Program-made: the position numbers and the translations under genes
From: Saccoglossus kowalevskii
Lineage: Eukaryota > Hemichordata > Enteropneusta > Harrimaniidae
Direction: 5' to 3'
Assembly (NCBI RefSeq): GCF_000003605.2
Contig: NW_003157691.1
Location: forward strand, 1-34,955
Length of the DNA: 34,955 nucleotides
The notes under the pieces: model-generated
The model's input: only the letters and a program-made list of their open reading frames with translations
Databases searched by the model: none
What the model was told of the DNA's origin: nothing
In this document: positions 9,781 through 24,672 of the stretch, piece after piece
Layout: every line of letters starts with the position of its first letter
How positions within the stretch are numbered: the stretch's first letter is position 1

Positions 9781-11583
9781 AGATGGTGGCTTTGGTTGTG
9801 CCACGCATAATATATGTATCAGATATATGGGTCTCATGTAAACAAGATGGTGGCTTTGGTTGTGTCACGCATAATATATATCAGATATATGGGTCTCATA
9901 TAAACAAGATGGTGGCTTTGGTTGTGTCACGCATAATATATATCAGATATATGGGTCTCATATAAACAAGATGGTGGCTTTGGTTGTGCCACGCATAATA
10001 TATATCAGATATATGGGTCTCATATGAACAAGATTGCGACTTTGGTTGTGCCACGCATAATATATATCAGATATATGGGTTTCATATAAACAAGATGGTG
10101 ACTTTGGTTGTGTCACGCATAATATATATCAGATATATGGGTCTCATATAAACAAGATGGTGGCTTTGGTTGTGCCACGCATAATATATATCAGATATAT
10201 GGGTCTTGTATAAACAAGATGGCGACTTTGGTTGTGCCACGCATAATATGTATCAGATATATGGGTCTCATATAAACAAGATTGCGACTTTGGTTGTGCC
10301 ACGCATAATATATATCAGATATATGGGTCTCATATAAACAAGATGGCGGCTTTGGTTGTGTCACGCATAATATATATCAGATATATGGGTCTCATATAAA
10401 CAAGATGGTGGCTTTGGTTGTGCCACGCATAATATATATCAGATATATGGGTCTCATATAAACAAGATGGTGACTTTGGTTGTGTCACGCATAATATATA
10501 TCAGATATATGGGTCTCATGTAAACAAGATGGTGACTTTGGTTGTGCCACGCATAATATATATCAGATATATGGGTCTCATATAAACAAGATGGTGGCTT
10601 TGGTTGTGCCACGCATAATATATATATCAGATATATGGGTCTCATATAAACAAGATGGTGGCTTTGGTTGTGTCACGCATAATATATATCAGATATATGG
10701 GTCTCGTATAAACAAGATGGTGGCTTTGGTTGTGTCACGCATAATATGTATCAGATATATGGGTCTCATATAAACAAGATGGTGGCTTTGGTTGTGCCAC
10801 GCATAATATATGTATCAGATATATGGGTCTCATATAAACAAGATGGCGGCTTTGGTTGTGTCACGCATAATATATATCAGATATATGGGTCTCATATAAA
10901 CAAGATGGTGACTTTGGTTGTGTCACGCATAATATATATCAGATATATGGGTCTCATATAAACAAGATGGTGGCTTTGGTTGTGCCACGCATAATATATG
11001 TATCAGATATATGGGTCTCATATAAACAAGATGGCGGCTTTGGTTGTGTCACGCATAATATATATCAGATATATGGGTCTCATATAAACAAGATGGTGAC
11101 TTTGGTTGTGCCACGCATAATATATATCAGATATATGGGTCTCATATAAACAAGATGGTGGCTTTGGTTGTGTCACGCATAATATGTATCAGATATATGG
11201 GTCTCATATAAACAAGATGGCGACTTTGGTTGTGTCACGCATAATATATATCAGATATATGGGTCTCATGTAAACAAGATGGTGACTTTGGTTGTGCCAC
11301 GCATAATATATATCAGATATATGGGTCTCATATAAACAAGATGGTGGCTTTGGTTGTGTCACGCATAATATATATCAGATATATGGGTCTCATGTAAACA
11401 AGATGGTGACTTTGGTTGTGTCACGCATAATATATATATCAGATATATGGGTCTCATATAAACAAGATGGTGGCTTTGGTTGTGCCACGCATAATATATA
11501 TCAGATATATGGGTCTCATATAAACAAGATGGTGGCTTTGGTTGTGTCACGCATAATATGTATCAGATATATGGGTCTCATAT

Positions 11584-12244
11584 AAACAAGATGGTGACTT
11601 TGGTTGTGTCACTCATAATATGTATCAGATATATGGGTCTCATATAAACAAGATGGTGGCTTTGGTTGTGTCACGCATAATATATATATCAGATATATGG
11701 GTCTCATATAAACAAGATGGCGACTTTGGTTGTGCCACGCATAATATATATCAGATATATGGGTCTCATATAAACATGATGGCGGCTTTGGTTGTGTCAC
11801 GCATAATATATATCAGATATATGGGTCTCATATAAACAAGATGGCGACTTTGGTTGTGTCACGCATAATATATATATCAGATATATGGGTCTCATATAAA
11901 CAAGATGGTGGCTTTGGTTGTGCCACGCATAATCTATGTATCAGATATATGGGTCTCATATGAACAAGATGGCGACTTTGGTTGTGTCACGCATAATATA
12001 TATCAGATATATGGGTCTCATATAAACAAGATGGTGATTTGGTTGTGTCACGCATAATATATATCAGATATATGGGTCTCATATAAACAAGATGGTGGCT
12101 TTGGTTGTGCCACGCATAATATATGTATCAGATATATGGGTCTCATATAAACAAGATTGCGACTTTGGTTGTGCCACGCATAATATATATCAGATATATG
12201 GGTCTCATATAAACAAGATGGTGACTTTGGTTGTGTCACGCATA
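11584..12244. repeat. Higher-order block E, copy 2
   Basis: Partner of 105-765. Private changes are AAACATGATGG near 11774 and CATAATCTATGTATC near 11927. It contains the same GTGTCACTCATAAT and GGTGATTTGG markers. Confidence 0.85.
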
Positions 12245-12669
12245 ATATATATATATCAGATATATGGGTCTCATATAAACAAGATTGCGACTTTGGTTGT
12301 GTCACGCATAATATGTATCAGATATATGGGTCTCATATAAACAAGATTGCGACTTTGGTTGTGCCACGCATAATATATATCAGATATATGGGTCTCATAT
12401 GAACAAGATGGTGGCTTTGGTTGTGTCACGCATAATATATATCAGATATATGGGTTTCATATAAACAAGATGGTGGCTTTGGTTGTGTCACGCATAATAT
12501 ATTCAGATATATGGGTCTCATGTAAACAAGATGGTGGCTTTGGTTGTGCCACGCATAATATATATCAGATATATGGGTCTCATATAAACAAGATGGTGGC
12601 TTTGGTTGTGTCACGCATAATATGTATCAGATATATGGGTCTCATATAAACAAGATGGCGGCTTTGGTT

Positions 12670-13904
12670 GTGTCACGCATAATATATATCAGATATATGG
12701 GTCTCATATAAACAAGATGGTGGCTTTGGTTGTGTCACGCATAATATATATCAGATATATGGGTCTCATATAAACAAGATGGCGACTTTGGTTGTGTCAC
12801 GCATAATATATATCAGATATATGGGTCTCATATAAACAAGATGGTGGCTTTGGTTGTGCCACGCATAATATATGTATCAGATATATGGGTCTCATATAAA
12901 CAAGATTGCGACTTTGGTTGTGCCACGCATAATATATATCAGATATATGGGTCTCATATAAACAAGATGGTGACTTTGGTTGTGTCACGCATAATATATA
13001 TCAGATATATGGGTCTCATATAAACAAGATGGTGACTTTGGTTGTGCCACGCATAATATATATATCAGATATATGGGTCTCATATAAACAAGATGGCGGC
13101 TTTGGTTGTGTCACGCATAATATATATCAGATATATGGGTCTCATATAAACAAGATGGCGACTTTGGTTGTGTCACGAATAATATATATCAGATATATGG
13201 GTCTCATATAAACAAGATGGCGGCTTTGGTTGTGTCACGCATAATATATATCAGATATATGGGTCTCATATAAACAAGATGGCGACTTTGGTTGTGTCAC
13301 GCATAATATATATCAGATATATGGGTCTCATATAAACAAGATGGTGGCTTTGGTTGTGTCACGCATAATATATATCAGATATATGGGTCTCATATAAACA
13401 AGATGGCGACTTTGGTTGTGTCACGCATAATATATATCAGATATATGGGTCTCATATAAACAAGATGGTGGCTTTGGTTGTGCCACGCATAATATATGTA
13501 TCAGATATATGGGTCTCATATAAACAAGATTGCGACTTTGGTTGTGCCACGCATAATATATATCAGATATATGGGTCTCATATAAACAAGATGGTGACTT
13601 TGGTTGTGTCACGCATAATATATATCAGATATATGGGTCTCATATAAACAAGATGGTGACTTTGGTTGTGCCACGCATAATATATATATCAGATATATGG
13701 GTCTCATATAAACAAGATGGCGGCTTTGGTTGTGTCACGCATAATATATATCAGATATATGGGTCTCATATAAACAAGATGGCGACTTTGGTTGTGTCAC
13801 GAATAATATATATCAGATATATGGGTCTCATATAAACAAGATGGCGGCTTTGGTTGTGTCACGCATAATATATATCAGATATATGGGTCTCATATAAACA
13901 AGAT
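12670..13904. repeat. Tandem pair of a 624-bp, ten-unit higher-order repeat
   Basis: Two copies at 12670-13293 and 13294-13904. 624 bp equals eight 62-bp plus two 64-bp units. Each copy has one CACGAATAAT unit (near 13175 and 13799) and one GATTGCGAC unit. The same pair arrangement recurs at 21981-23240. Confidence 0.82.
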
Positions 13905-13964
13905 GGCGACTTTGGTTGTGCCACGCATAATATATATCAGATATATGGGTCTCATATAAACAAG

Positions 13965-14899
13965 ATGGTGGCTTTGGTTGTGTCACGCATAATATATATA
14001 TCAGATATATGGGTCTCATATAAACAAGATGGCGACTTTGGTTGTGTCACGCATAATATATATCAGATATATGGGTCTCATATAAACAAGATGGTGGCTT
14101 TGGTTGTGCCACGCATAATATATGTATCAGATATATGGGTCTCATATAAACAAGATTGCGACTTTGGTTGTGTCACGCATAATATGTATCAGATATATGG
14201 GTCTCATATAAACAAGATGGTGACTTTGGTTGTGCCACGCATAATATATATATCAGATATATGGGTCTCATATAAACAAGATTGCGACTTTGGTTGTGCC
14301 ACGCATAATATATATCAGATATATGGGTCTCATATAAACAAGATGGTGACTTTGGTTGTGCCACGCATAATATATATATCAGATATATGGGTCTCATATA
14401 AACAAGATTGCGACTTTGGTTGTGCCACGCATAATATATATCAGATATATGGGTCTCATATAAACAAGATGGCGGCTTTGGTTGTGTCACGCATAATATA
14501 TATCAGATATATGGGTCTCATATAAACAAGATGGTGGCTTTGGTTGTGTCACGCATAATATGTATCAGATATATGGGTCTCATATAAACAAGATGGCGGC
14601 TTTGGTTGTGTCATGCATAATATATATCAGATATATGGGTCTCATATAAACAAGATGGTGGCTTTGGTTGTGTCACGCATAATATATATCAGATATATGG
14701 GTCTCATATAAACAAGATGGTGGCTTTGGTTGTGTCACGCATAATATATATATCAGATATATGGGTCTCATATAAACAAGATGGTGGCTTTGGTTGTGTC
14801 ACGCATAATATGTATCAGATATATGGGTCTCATATAAACAAGATGGCGGCTTTGGTTGTGTCACGCATAATATATATCAGATATATGGGTCTCATATAA
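13965..14899. repeat. Higher-order block A, left part only (about 0.9 kb)
   Basis: Matches 3814-4748 at offset 10,151, with the same alternating 62- and 64-bp units carrying GATTGCGAC and the CATGC variant near 14611. A third copy is in 30748-31682. Its neighbours differ on both sides from copies 1 and 3. Confidence 0.8.
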
Positions 14900-14984
14900 A
14901 CAAGATGGTGGCTTTGGTTGTGTCACGCATAATATATATCAGATATATGGGTCTCATATAAACAAGATGGCGACTTTGGTTGTG

Positions 14985-15399
14985 TCACGCATAATATATA
15001 TCAGATATATGGGTCTCATATAAACAAGATGGTGGCTTTGGTTGTGCCACGCATAATATATGTATCAGATATATGGGTCTCATATAAACAAGATTGCGAC
15101 TTTGGTTGTGCCACGCATAATATATATCAGATATATGGGTCTCATATAAACAAGATGGTGACTTTGGTTGTGTCACGCATAATATATATCAGATATATGG
15201 GTCTCATATAAACAAGATGGTGACTTTGGTTGTGCCACGCATAATATATATATCAGATATATGGGTCTCATATAAACAAGATGGCGGCTTTGGTTGTGTC
15301 ACGCATAATATATATCAGATATATGGGTCTCATATAAACAAGATGGCGACTTTGGTTGTGTCACGAATAATATATATCAGATATATGGGTCTCATATAA
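14985..15399. repeat. Single copy of the C block
   Basis: Matches 8989-9403, 12797-13211 and the other C copies, with the CACGAATAAT marker near 15363. To its right the unit order follows 13835 onward, not 9403 onward. Confidence 0.75.
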
Positions 15400-16630
15400 A
15401 CAAGATGGCGGCTTTGGTTGTGTCACGCATAATATATATCAGATATATGGGTCTCATATAAACAAGATGGCGACTTTGGTTGTGCCACGCATAATATATA
15501 TCAGATATATGGGTCTCATATAAACAAGATGGTGGCTTTGGTTGTGTCACGCATAATATATATATCAGATATATGGGTCTCATATAAACAAGATGGCGAC
15601 TTTGGTTGTGCCACGCATAATATATATCAGATATATGGGTCTCATATAAACAAGATGGCGGCTTTGGTTGTGTCACGCATAATATATATCAGATATATGG
15701 GTCTCATATAAACAAGATGGCGACTTTGGTTGTGTCACGCATAATATATATATCAGATATATGGGTCTCATATAAACAAGATGGTGGCTTTGGTTGTGCC
15801 ACGCATAATATATATCAGATATATGGGTCTCATATAAACAAGATGGTGGCTTTGGTTGTGCCACGCATAATATATATCAGATATATGGGTCTCATATAAA
15901 CAAGATGGTGGCTTTGGTTGTGCCACGCATAATATATGTATCAGATATATGGGTCTCATATAAACAAGATTGCGACTTTGGTTGTGCCACGCATAATATA
16001 TATCAGATATATGGGTCTCATATAAACAAGATGGTGGCTTTGGTTGTGCCACGCATAATATATATCAGATATATGGGTCTCATATAAACAAGATGGTGGC
16101 TTTGGTTGTGCCACGCATAATATATATCAGATATATGGGTCTTGTATAAACAAGATTGCGACTTTGGTTGTGCCACGCATAATATATATCAGATATATGG
16201 GTTTCATATAAACAAGATGGTGACTTTGGTTGTGTCACGCATAATATATATCAGATATATGGGTCTCATATAAACAAGATGGTGGCTTTGGTTGTGCCAC
16301 GCATAATATATATCAGATATATGGGTCTTGTATAAACAAGATGGCGACTTTGGTTGTGCCACGCATAATATGTATCAGATATATGGGTCTCATATAAACA
16401 AGATGGCGGCTTTGGTTGTGTCACGCATAATATATATCAGATATATGGGTCTCATATAAACAAGATGGTGACTTTGGTTGTGCCACGCATAATATATATC
16501 AGATATATGGGTCTCATATAAACAAGATGGTGGCTTTGGTTGTGTCACGCATAATATGTATCAGATATATGGGTCTCATATAAACAAGATGGTGGCTTTG
16601 GTTGTGCCACGCATAATATATGTATCAGAT

Positions 16631-17880
16631 ATATGGGTCTCATATAAACATGATGGCGGCTTTGGTTGTGTCACGCATAATATATATCAGATATATGGGT
16701 CTCATATAAACAAGATGGTGACTTTGGTTGTGTCACGCATAATATATATCAGATATATGGGTCTCATATAAACAAGATGGTGGCTTTGGTTGTGCCACGC
16801 ATAATATATGTATCAGATATATGGGTCTCATATAAACAAGATGGCGGCTTTGGTTGTGTCACGCATAATATATATCAGATATATGGGTCTCATATAAACA
16901 AGATGGTGACTTTGGTTGTGCCACGCATAATATATATCAGATATATGGGTCTCATATAAACAAGATGGTGGCTTTGGTTGTGCCACGCATAATATATATC
17001 AGATATATGGGTCTCATATAAACAAGATGGTGGCTTTGGTTGTGCCACGCATAATATACATATATCAGATATATGGGTCTCATATAAACAAGATGGTGGC
17101 TTTGGTTGTGCCACGCATAATATATATATATCAGATATATGGGTCTCATATAAACAAGATGGTGGCTTTGGTTGTGCCACGCATAATATATATATATATC
17201 AGATATATGGGTCTCATATAAACAAGATGGTGGCTTTGGTTGTGCCACGCATAATATATATATATCAGATATATGGGTCTCATATAAACAAGATGGTGGC
17301 TTTGGTTGTGCCACGCATAATATATATCAGATATATGTGTCTCGTATAAACAAGATGGCGACTTTGGTTGTGCCACGCATAATATATATCAGATATATGG
17401 GTCTCATATAAACAAGATGGTGACTTTGGTTGTGCCACGCATAATATATATCAGATATATGGGTCTCATATAAACAAGATGGTGACTTTGGTTGTGTCAC
17501 GCATAATATATTTCAGATATATGGGTCTCATATAAACAAGATCGTGGCTTTGGTTGTGCCACGCATAATATATATCAGATATATGGGTCTCATGTAAACA
17601 AGATGGTGGCTTTGGTTGTGTCACGCATAATATATATCAGATATATGGGTCTCATATAAACAAGATGGTGACTTTGGTTGTGCCACGCATAATATATATC
17701 AGATATATGGGTCTCATATAAACAAGATGGCGACTTTGGTTGTGCCACGCATAATATATATCAGATATATGGGTCTCATATAAACAAGATGGCGACTTGG
17801 GTTGTGCCACGCATAATATATATCAGATATATGGGTCTCATATAAACAAGATGGTGGCTTTGGTTGTGTCACGCATAATA
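16631..17880. repeat. Higher-order block A, right part only (about 1.25 kb)
   Basis: Matches 4670-5920 at offset 11,961, including the ACATATATCAG marker near 17052, TTTCAG near 17510, GATCGTGGC near 17540 and the GGCGACTTGGG unit near 17801. To the left the match switches: 16556-16959 resembles 10746-11149 (offset 5,810). This copy is a recombinant junction of two blocks. Confidence 0.8.
17242..17651. repeat. Empty-site paralogue of the element insertion, copy 2
   Basis: Same unit order as 5281-5690, including the TTTCAG and GATCGTGGC changes, with single ATATCAG at 17386-17392. It adds a private G-to-T change giving ATATGTGTCTCG near 17336. Confidence 0.8.
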
Positions 17881-18164
17881 TATATCAGATATATGGGTCT
17901 CATATAAACAAGATGGCGACTTTGGTTGTGCCACGCATAATATATATCAGATATATGGGTCTCATATAAACAAGATGGTGGCTTTGGTTGTGCCACGCAT
18001 ACTATATATCAGATATATGGGTCTCATATAAACAAGATGGTGGCTTTGGTTGTGCCACGCATAATATATATCAGATATATGGGTCTCATATAAACAAGAT
18101 GGTGACTTTGGTTGTGCCACGCATAATATATATCAGATATATGGGTCTCATATAAACAAGATGG

Positions 18165-19525
18165 CGGCTTTGGTTGTGTCACGCATAATATATATCAGAT
18201 ATATGGGTCTCATATAAACAAGATGGTGGCTTTGGTTGTGCCACGCATAATATATGTATCAGATATATGGGTCTCATATAAACAAGATTGCGACTTTGGT
18301 TGTGCCACGCATAATATATATCAGATATATGGGTCTCATATAAACAAGATGGTGACTTTGGTTGTGTCACGCATAATATATATCAGATATATGGGTCTCA
18401 TATAAACAAGATGGTGACTTTGGTTGTGCCACGCATAATATATATATCAGATATATGGGTCTCATATAAACAAGATGGCGGCTTTGGTTGTGTCACGCAT
18501 AATATATATCAGATATATGGGTCTCATATAAACAAGATGGCGACTTTGGTTGTGTCACGAATAATATATATCAGATATATGGGTCTCATATAAACAAGAT
18601 GGCGGCTTTGGTTGTGTCACGCATAATATATATCAGATATATGGGTCTCATATAAACAAGATGGCGACTTTGGTTGTGTCACGCATAATATATATATCAG
18701 ATATATGGGTCTCATATAAACAAGATGGCGGCTTTGGTTGTGTCACGCATAATATATATCAGATATATGGATCTCATATAAACAAGATGGTGGCTTTGGT
18801 TGTGCCACGCATAATATATATCAGATATATGGGTCTCATATAAACAAGATGGTGACTTTGGTTGTGTCACGCATAATATATATCAGATATATGGGTCTCA
18901 TGTAAACAAGATGGTGACTTTGGTTGTGCCACGCATAATATATATCAGATATATGGGTCTCATATAAACAAGATGGTGGCTTTGGTTGTGCCATGCATAA
19001 TATATATATCAGATATATGGGTCTCATATAAACAAGATGGTGGCTTTGGTTGTGTCACGCATAATATATATCAGATATATGGGTCTCGTATAAACAAGAT
19101 GGTGGCTTTGGTTGTGTCACGCATAATATGTATCAGATATATGGGTCTCATATAAACAAGATGGTGGCTTTGGTTGTGCCACGCATAATATATGTATCAG
19201 ATATATGGGTCTCATATAAACAAGATGGCGGCTTTGGTTGTGTCACGCATAATATATATCTGATATATGGGTCTCATATAAACAAGATGGTGACTTTGGT
19301 TGTGTCACGCATAATATATATCAGATATATGGGTCTCATATAAACAAGATGGTGGCTTTGGTTGTGCCACGCATAATATATGTATCAGATATATGGGTCT
19401 CATATAAACAAGATGGCGGCTTTGGTTGTGTCACGCATAATATATATCAGATATATGGGTCTCATATAAACAAGATGGTGACTTTGGTTGTGCCACGCAT
19501 AATATATATCAGATATATGGGTCTC
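18165..19525. repeat. Higher-order block D, copy 1 (about 1.36 kb)
   Basis: Matches 22591-23953 at offset 4,426, becoming 4,428 after a 2-bp AT-run difference. Both carry CACGAATAAT and the rare ATATGGATCTC change near 18769 and 23196. The right half also matches 10440-11150 (offset 8,382). Confidence 0.85.
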
Positions 19526-22500
19526 ATATGAACAAGATGGTGACTTTGGTTGTGCCACGCATAATATATATCAGATATATGGGTCTCATATAAACAAGAT
19601 GGTGACTTTGGTTGTGCCACGCATAATATATATCAGATATATGGGTCTCATATAAACAAGATGGTGGCTTTGGTTGTGCCACGCATAATATATATCAGAT
19701 ATATGGGTCTCATATAAACAAGATGGTGGCTTTGGTTGTGTCACGCATAATATGTATCAGATATATGGGTCTCATATAAACAAGATGGTGGCTTTGGTTG
19801 TGCCACGCATAATATATATCAGATATATGGGTCTCATATAAACAAGATGGTGACTTTGGTTGTGTCACGCATAATATATATCAGATATATGGGTCTCATA
19901 TAAACAAGATGGCGACTTTGGTTGTGTCACGCATAATATATATCAGATATATGGGTCTCATATAAACAAGATGGTGGCTTTGGTTGTGTCACGCATAATA
20001 TATATCAGATATATGGGTCTCATATAAACAAGATGGTGGCTTTGGTTGTGTCACGCATAATATATATCAGATATATGGGTCTCATATAAACAAGATGGTG
20101 ACTTTGGTTGTGTCATGCATAATATATATCAGATATATGGGTCTCATATAAACAAGATGGTGGCTTTGGTTGTGTCACGCATAATATGTATCAGATATAT
20201 GGGTCTCATATAAACAAGATGGCGACTTTGGTTGTGTCACGCATAATATATATCAGATATATGGGTCTCATATAAACAAGATGGCGACTTTGGTTGTGCC
20301 ACGCATAATATATGTATCAGATATATGGGTCTCATATAAACAAGATGGTGGCTTTGGTTGTGTCACGCATAATATATATCAGATATATGGGTCTCATATA
20401 AACAAGATGGTGGCTTTGGTTGTGCCACGCATAATATATATCAGATATATGGGTCTCATATAAACAAGATGGTGACTTTGGTTGTGCCACGCATAATATA
20501 TATCAGATATATGGGTCTCATATAAACAAGATGGTGGCTTTGGTTGTGTCACGCATAATATGTATCAGATATATGGGTCTCATATAAACAAGATGGTGGC
20601 TTTGGTTGTGCCACGCATAATATATATCAGATATATGGGTCTCATATAAACAAGATGGTGACTTTGGTTGTGCCACGCATAATATATATCAGATATATGG
20701 GTCTCATATAAACAAGATGGTGGCTTTGGTTGTGTCACGCATAATATATATCAGATATATGGGTCTCATATAAACAAGATGGTGACTTTGGTTGTGCCAC
20801 GCATAATATATATCACATATATGGGTCTCATATAAACAAGATGGTGGCTTTGGTTGTGCCACGCATAATATATATCACATATATGGGTCTCATATATACA
20901 AAATGGGGGCTTTGGTTGTGCCACGCATAATATATGTATCAGATATATGGGTCTCATATAAACAAGATGGTGACTTTGGTTGTGTCACGCATAATATATA
21001 TCAGATATATGGGTCTCATGTAAACAAGATGGTGACTTTGGTTGTGCCACGCATAATATATATCAGATATATGGGTCTCATATAAACAAGATGGTGGCTT
21101 TGGTTGTGTCACGCATAATATATATCAGATATATGGGTCTCATGTAAACAAGATGGTGACTTTGGTTGTGCCACGCATAATATATATCAGATATATGGGT
21201 CTCATATAAACAAGATGGTGGCTTTGGTTGTGTCACGCATAATATATATCAGATATATGGGTCTCATGTAAACAAGATGGTGACTTTGGTTGTGTCACGC
21301 ATAATATATATATCAGATATATGGGTCTCATATAAACAAGATGGTGGCTTTGGTTGTGCCACGCATAATATATATCAGATATATGGGTCTCATATAAACA
21401 AGATGGTGGCTTTGGTTGTGTCACGCATAATATGTATCAGATATATGGGTCTCATATAAACAAGATGGTGACTTTGGTTGTGCCACGCATAATATATATC
21501 AGATATATGGGTCTCATATGAACAAGATGGTGACTTTGGTTGTGCCACGCATAATATATATCAGATATATGGGTCTCATATAAACAAGATGGTGACTTTG
21601 GTTGTGCCACGCATAATATATATCAGATATATGGGTCTCATATAAACAAGATGGTGGCTTTGGTTGTGCCACGCATAATATATATCAGATATATGGGTCT
21701 CATATAAACAAGATGGTGGCTTTGGTTGTGTCACGCATAATATGTATCAGATATATGGGTCTCATATAAACAAGATGGTGACTTTGGTTGTGCCACGCAT
21801 AATATATATCAGATATATGGGTCTCATATGAACAAGATGGTGACTTTGGTTGTGCCACGCATAATATATGTATCATATATATGTGTCTCATGTACACAAT
21901 ATGGAGACTTTGGTTGTGCCACGCATAATATATATCAGATATATGGGTCTCATATAAACAAGATGGCGACTTTGGTTGTGTCACGCATAATATATATCAG
22001 ATATATGGGTCTCATATAAACAAGATGGTGGCTTTGGTTGTGCCACGCATAATATATGTATCAGATATATGGGTCTCATATAAACAAGATTGCGACTTTG
22101 GTTGTGCCACGCATAATATATATCAGATATATGGGTCTCATATAAACAAGATGGTGACTTTGGTTGTGTCACGCATAATATATATCAGATATATGGGTCT
22201 CATATAAACAAGATGGTGACTTTGGTTGTGCCACGCATAATATATATATCAGATATATGGGTCTCATATAAACAAGATGGCGGCTTTGGTTGTGTCACGC
22301 ATAATATATATCAGATATATGGGTCTCATATAAACAAGATGGCGACTTTGGTTGTGTCACGAATAATATATATCAGATATATGGGTCTCATATAAACAAG
22401 ATGGCGGCTTTGGTTGTGTCACGCATAATATATATCAGATATATGGGTCTCATATAAACAAGATGGCGACTTTGGTTGTGTCACGCATAATATATATCAG

Positions 22501-22590
22501 ATATATGGGTCTCATATAAACAAGATGGTGGCTTTGGTTGTGCCACGCATAATATATATCAGATATATGGGTCTCATATAAACAAGATGG

Positions 22591-23953
22591 CGACTTTGGT
22601 TGTGTCACGCATAATATATATCAGATATATGGGTCTCATATAAACAAGATGGTGGCTTTGGTTGTGCCACGCATAATATATGTATCAGATATATGGGTCT
22701 CATATAAACAAGATTGCGACTTTGGTTGTGCCACGCATAATATATATCAGATATATGGGTCTCATATAAACAAGATGGTGACTTTGGTTGTGTCACGCAT
22801 AATATATATCAGATATATGGGTCTCATATAAACAAGATGGTGACTTTGGTTGTGCCACGCATAATATATATATCAGATATATGGGTCTCATATAAACAAG
22901 ATGGCGGCTTTGGTTGTGTCACGCATAATATATATCAGATATATGGGTCTCATATAAACAAGATGGCGACTTTGGTTGTGTCACGAATAATATATATCAG
23001 ATATATGGGTCTCATATAAACAAGATGGCGGCTTTGGTTGTGTCACGCATAATATATATCAGATATATGGGTCTCATATAAACAAGATGGCGACTTTGGT
23101 TGTGTCACGCATAATATATATATCAGATATATGGGTCTCATATAAACAAGATGGCGGCTTTGCTTGTGTCACGCATAATATATATCAGATATATGGATCT
23201 CATATAAACAAGATGGTGGCTTTGGTTGTGCCACGCATAATATATATCAGATATATGGGTCTCATATAAACAAGATGGTGACTTTGGTTGTGTCACGCAT
23301 AATATATATCAGATATATGGGTCTCATGTAAACAAGATGGTGACTTTGGTTGTGCCACGCATAATATATATCAGATATATGGGTCTCATATAAACAAGAT
23401 GGTGGCTTTGGTTGTGCCACGCATAATATATATATATCAGATATATGGGTCTCATATAAACAAGATGGTGGCTTTGGTTGTGTCACGCATAATATATATC
23501 AGATATATGGGTCTCGTATAAACAAGATGGTGGCTTTGGTTGTGTCACGCATAATATGTATCAGATATATGGGTCTCATATAAACAAGATGGTGGCTTTG
23601 GTTGTGCCACGCATAATATATGTATCAGATATATGGGTCTCATATAAACAAGATGGCGGCTTTGGTTGTGTCACGCATAATATATATCAGATATATGGGT
23701 CTCATATAAACAAGATGGTGACTTTGGTTGTGTCACGCATAATATATATCAGATATATGGGTCTCATATAAACAAGATGGTGGCTTTGGTTGTGCCACGC
23801 ATAATATATGTATCAGATATATGGGTCTCATATAAACAAGATGGCGGCTTTGGTTGTGTCACGCATAATATATATCAGATATATGGGTCTCATATAAACA
23901 AGATGGTGACTTTGGTTGTGCCACGCATAATATATATCAGATATATGGGTCTC
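22591..23953. repeat. Higher-order block D, copy 2 (about 1.36 kb)
   Basis: Partner of 18165-19525. Private changes include TTTGCTTGTGTC near 23160. It overlaps the second member of the 624-bp tandem pair that starts near 21967. Confidence 0.85.
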
Positions 23954-24672
23954 ATATAAACAAGATGGTGACTTTGGTTGTGCCACGCATAATATATGTA
24001 TCAGATATATGGGTCTCATATAAACAAGATGGTGGCTTTGGTTGTGTCACGCATAATATGTATCAGATATATGGGTCTCATATAAACAAGATGGCGGCTT
24101 TGGTTGTGTCACGCATAATATATATCAGATATATGGGTCTCATATAAACAAGATGGTGACTTTGGTTGTGTCACGCATAATATGTATCAGATATATGGGT
24201 CTCATATAAACAAGATGGCGGCTTTGGTTGTGTCACGCATAATATATATATCAGATATATGGGTCTCATATAAACAAGATGGTGACTTTGGTTGTGTCAC
24301 GCATAATATATATCAGATATATGGGTCTCATGTAAACAAGATGGTGACTTTGGTTGTGTCACGCATAATATATATCAGATATATGGGTCTCATATAAACA
24401 AGATGGCGACTTTGGTTGTGTCACGCATAATATATATATCAGATATATGGGTCTCATATAAACAAGATGGTGGCTTTGGTTGTGCCACGCATAATATATG
24501 TATCAGATATATGGGTCTCATATGAACAAGATGGCGACTTTGGTTGTGTCACGCATAATATATATCAGATATATGGGTCTCATATAAACAAGATGGTGAC
24601 TTTGGTTGTGTCTCGCATAATATATATCAGATATATGGGTCTCATATAAACAAGATGGTGGCTTTGGTTGTG

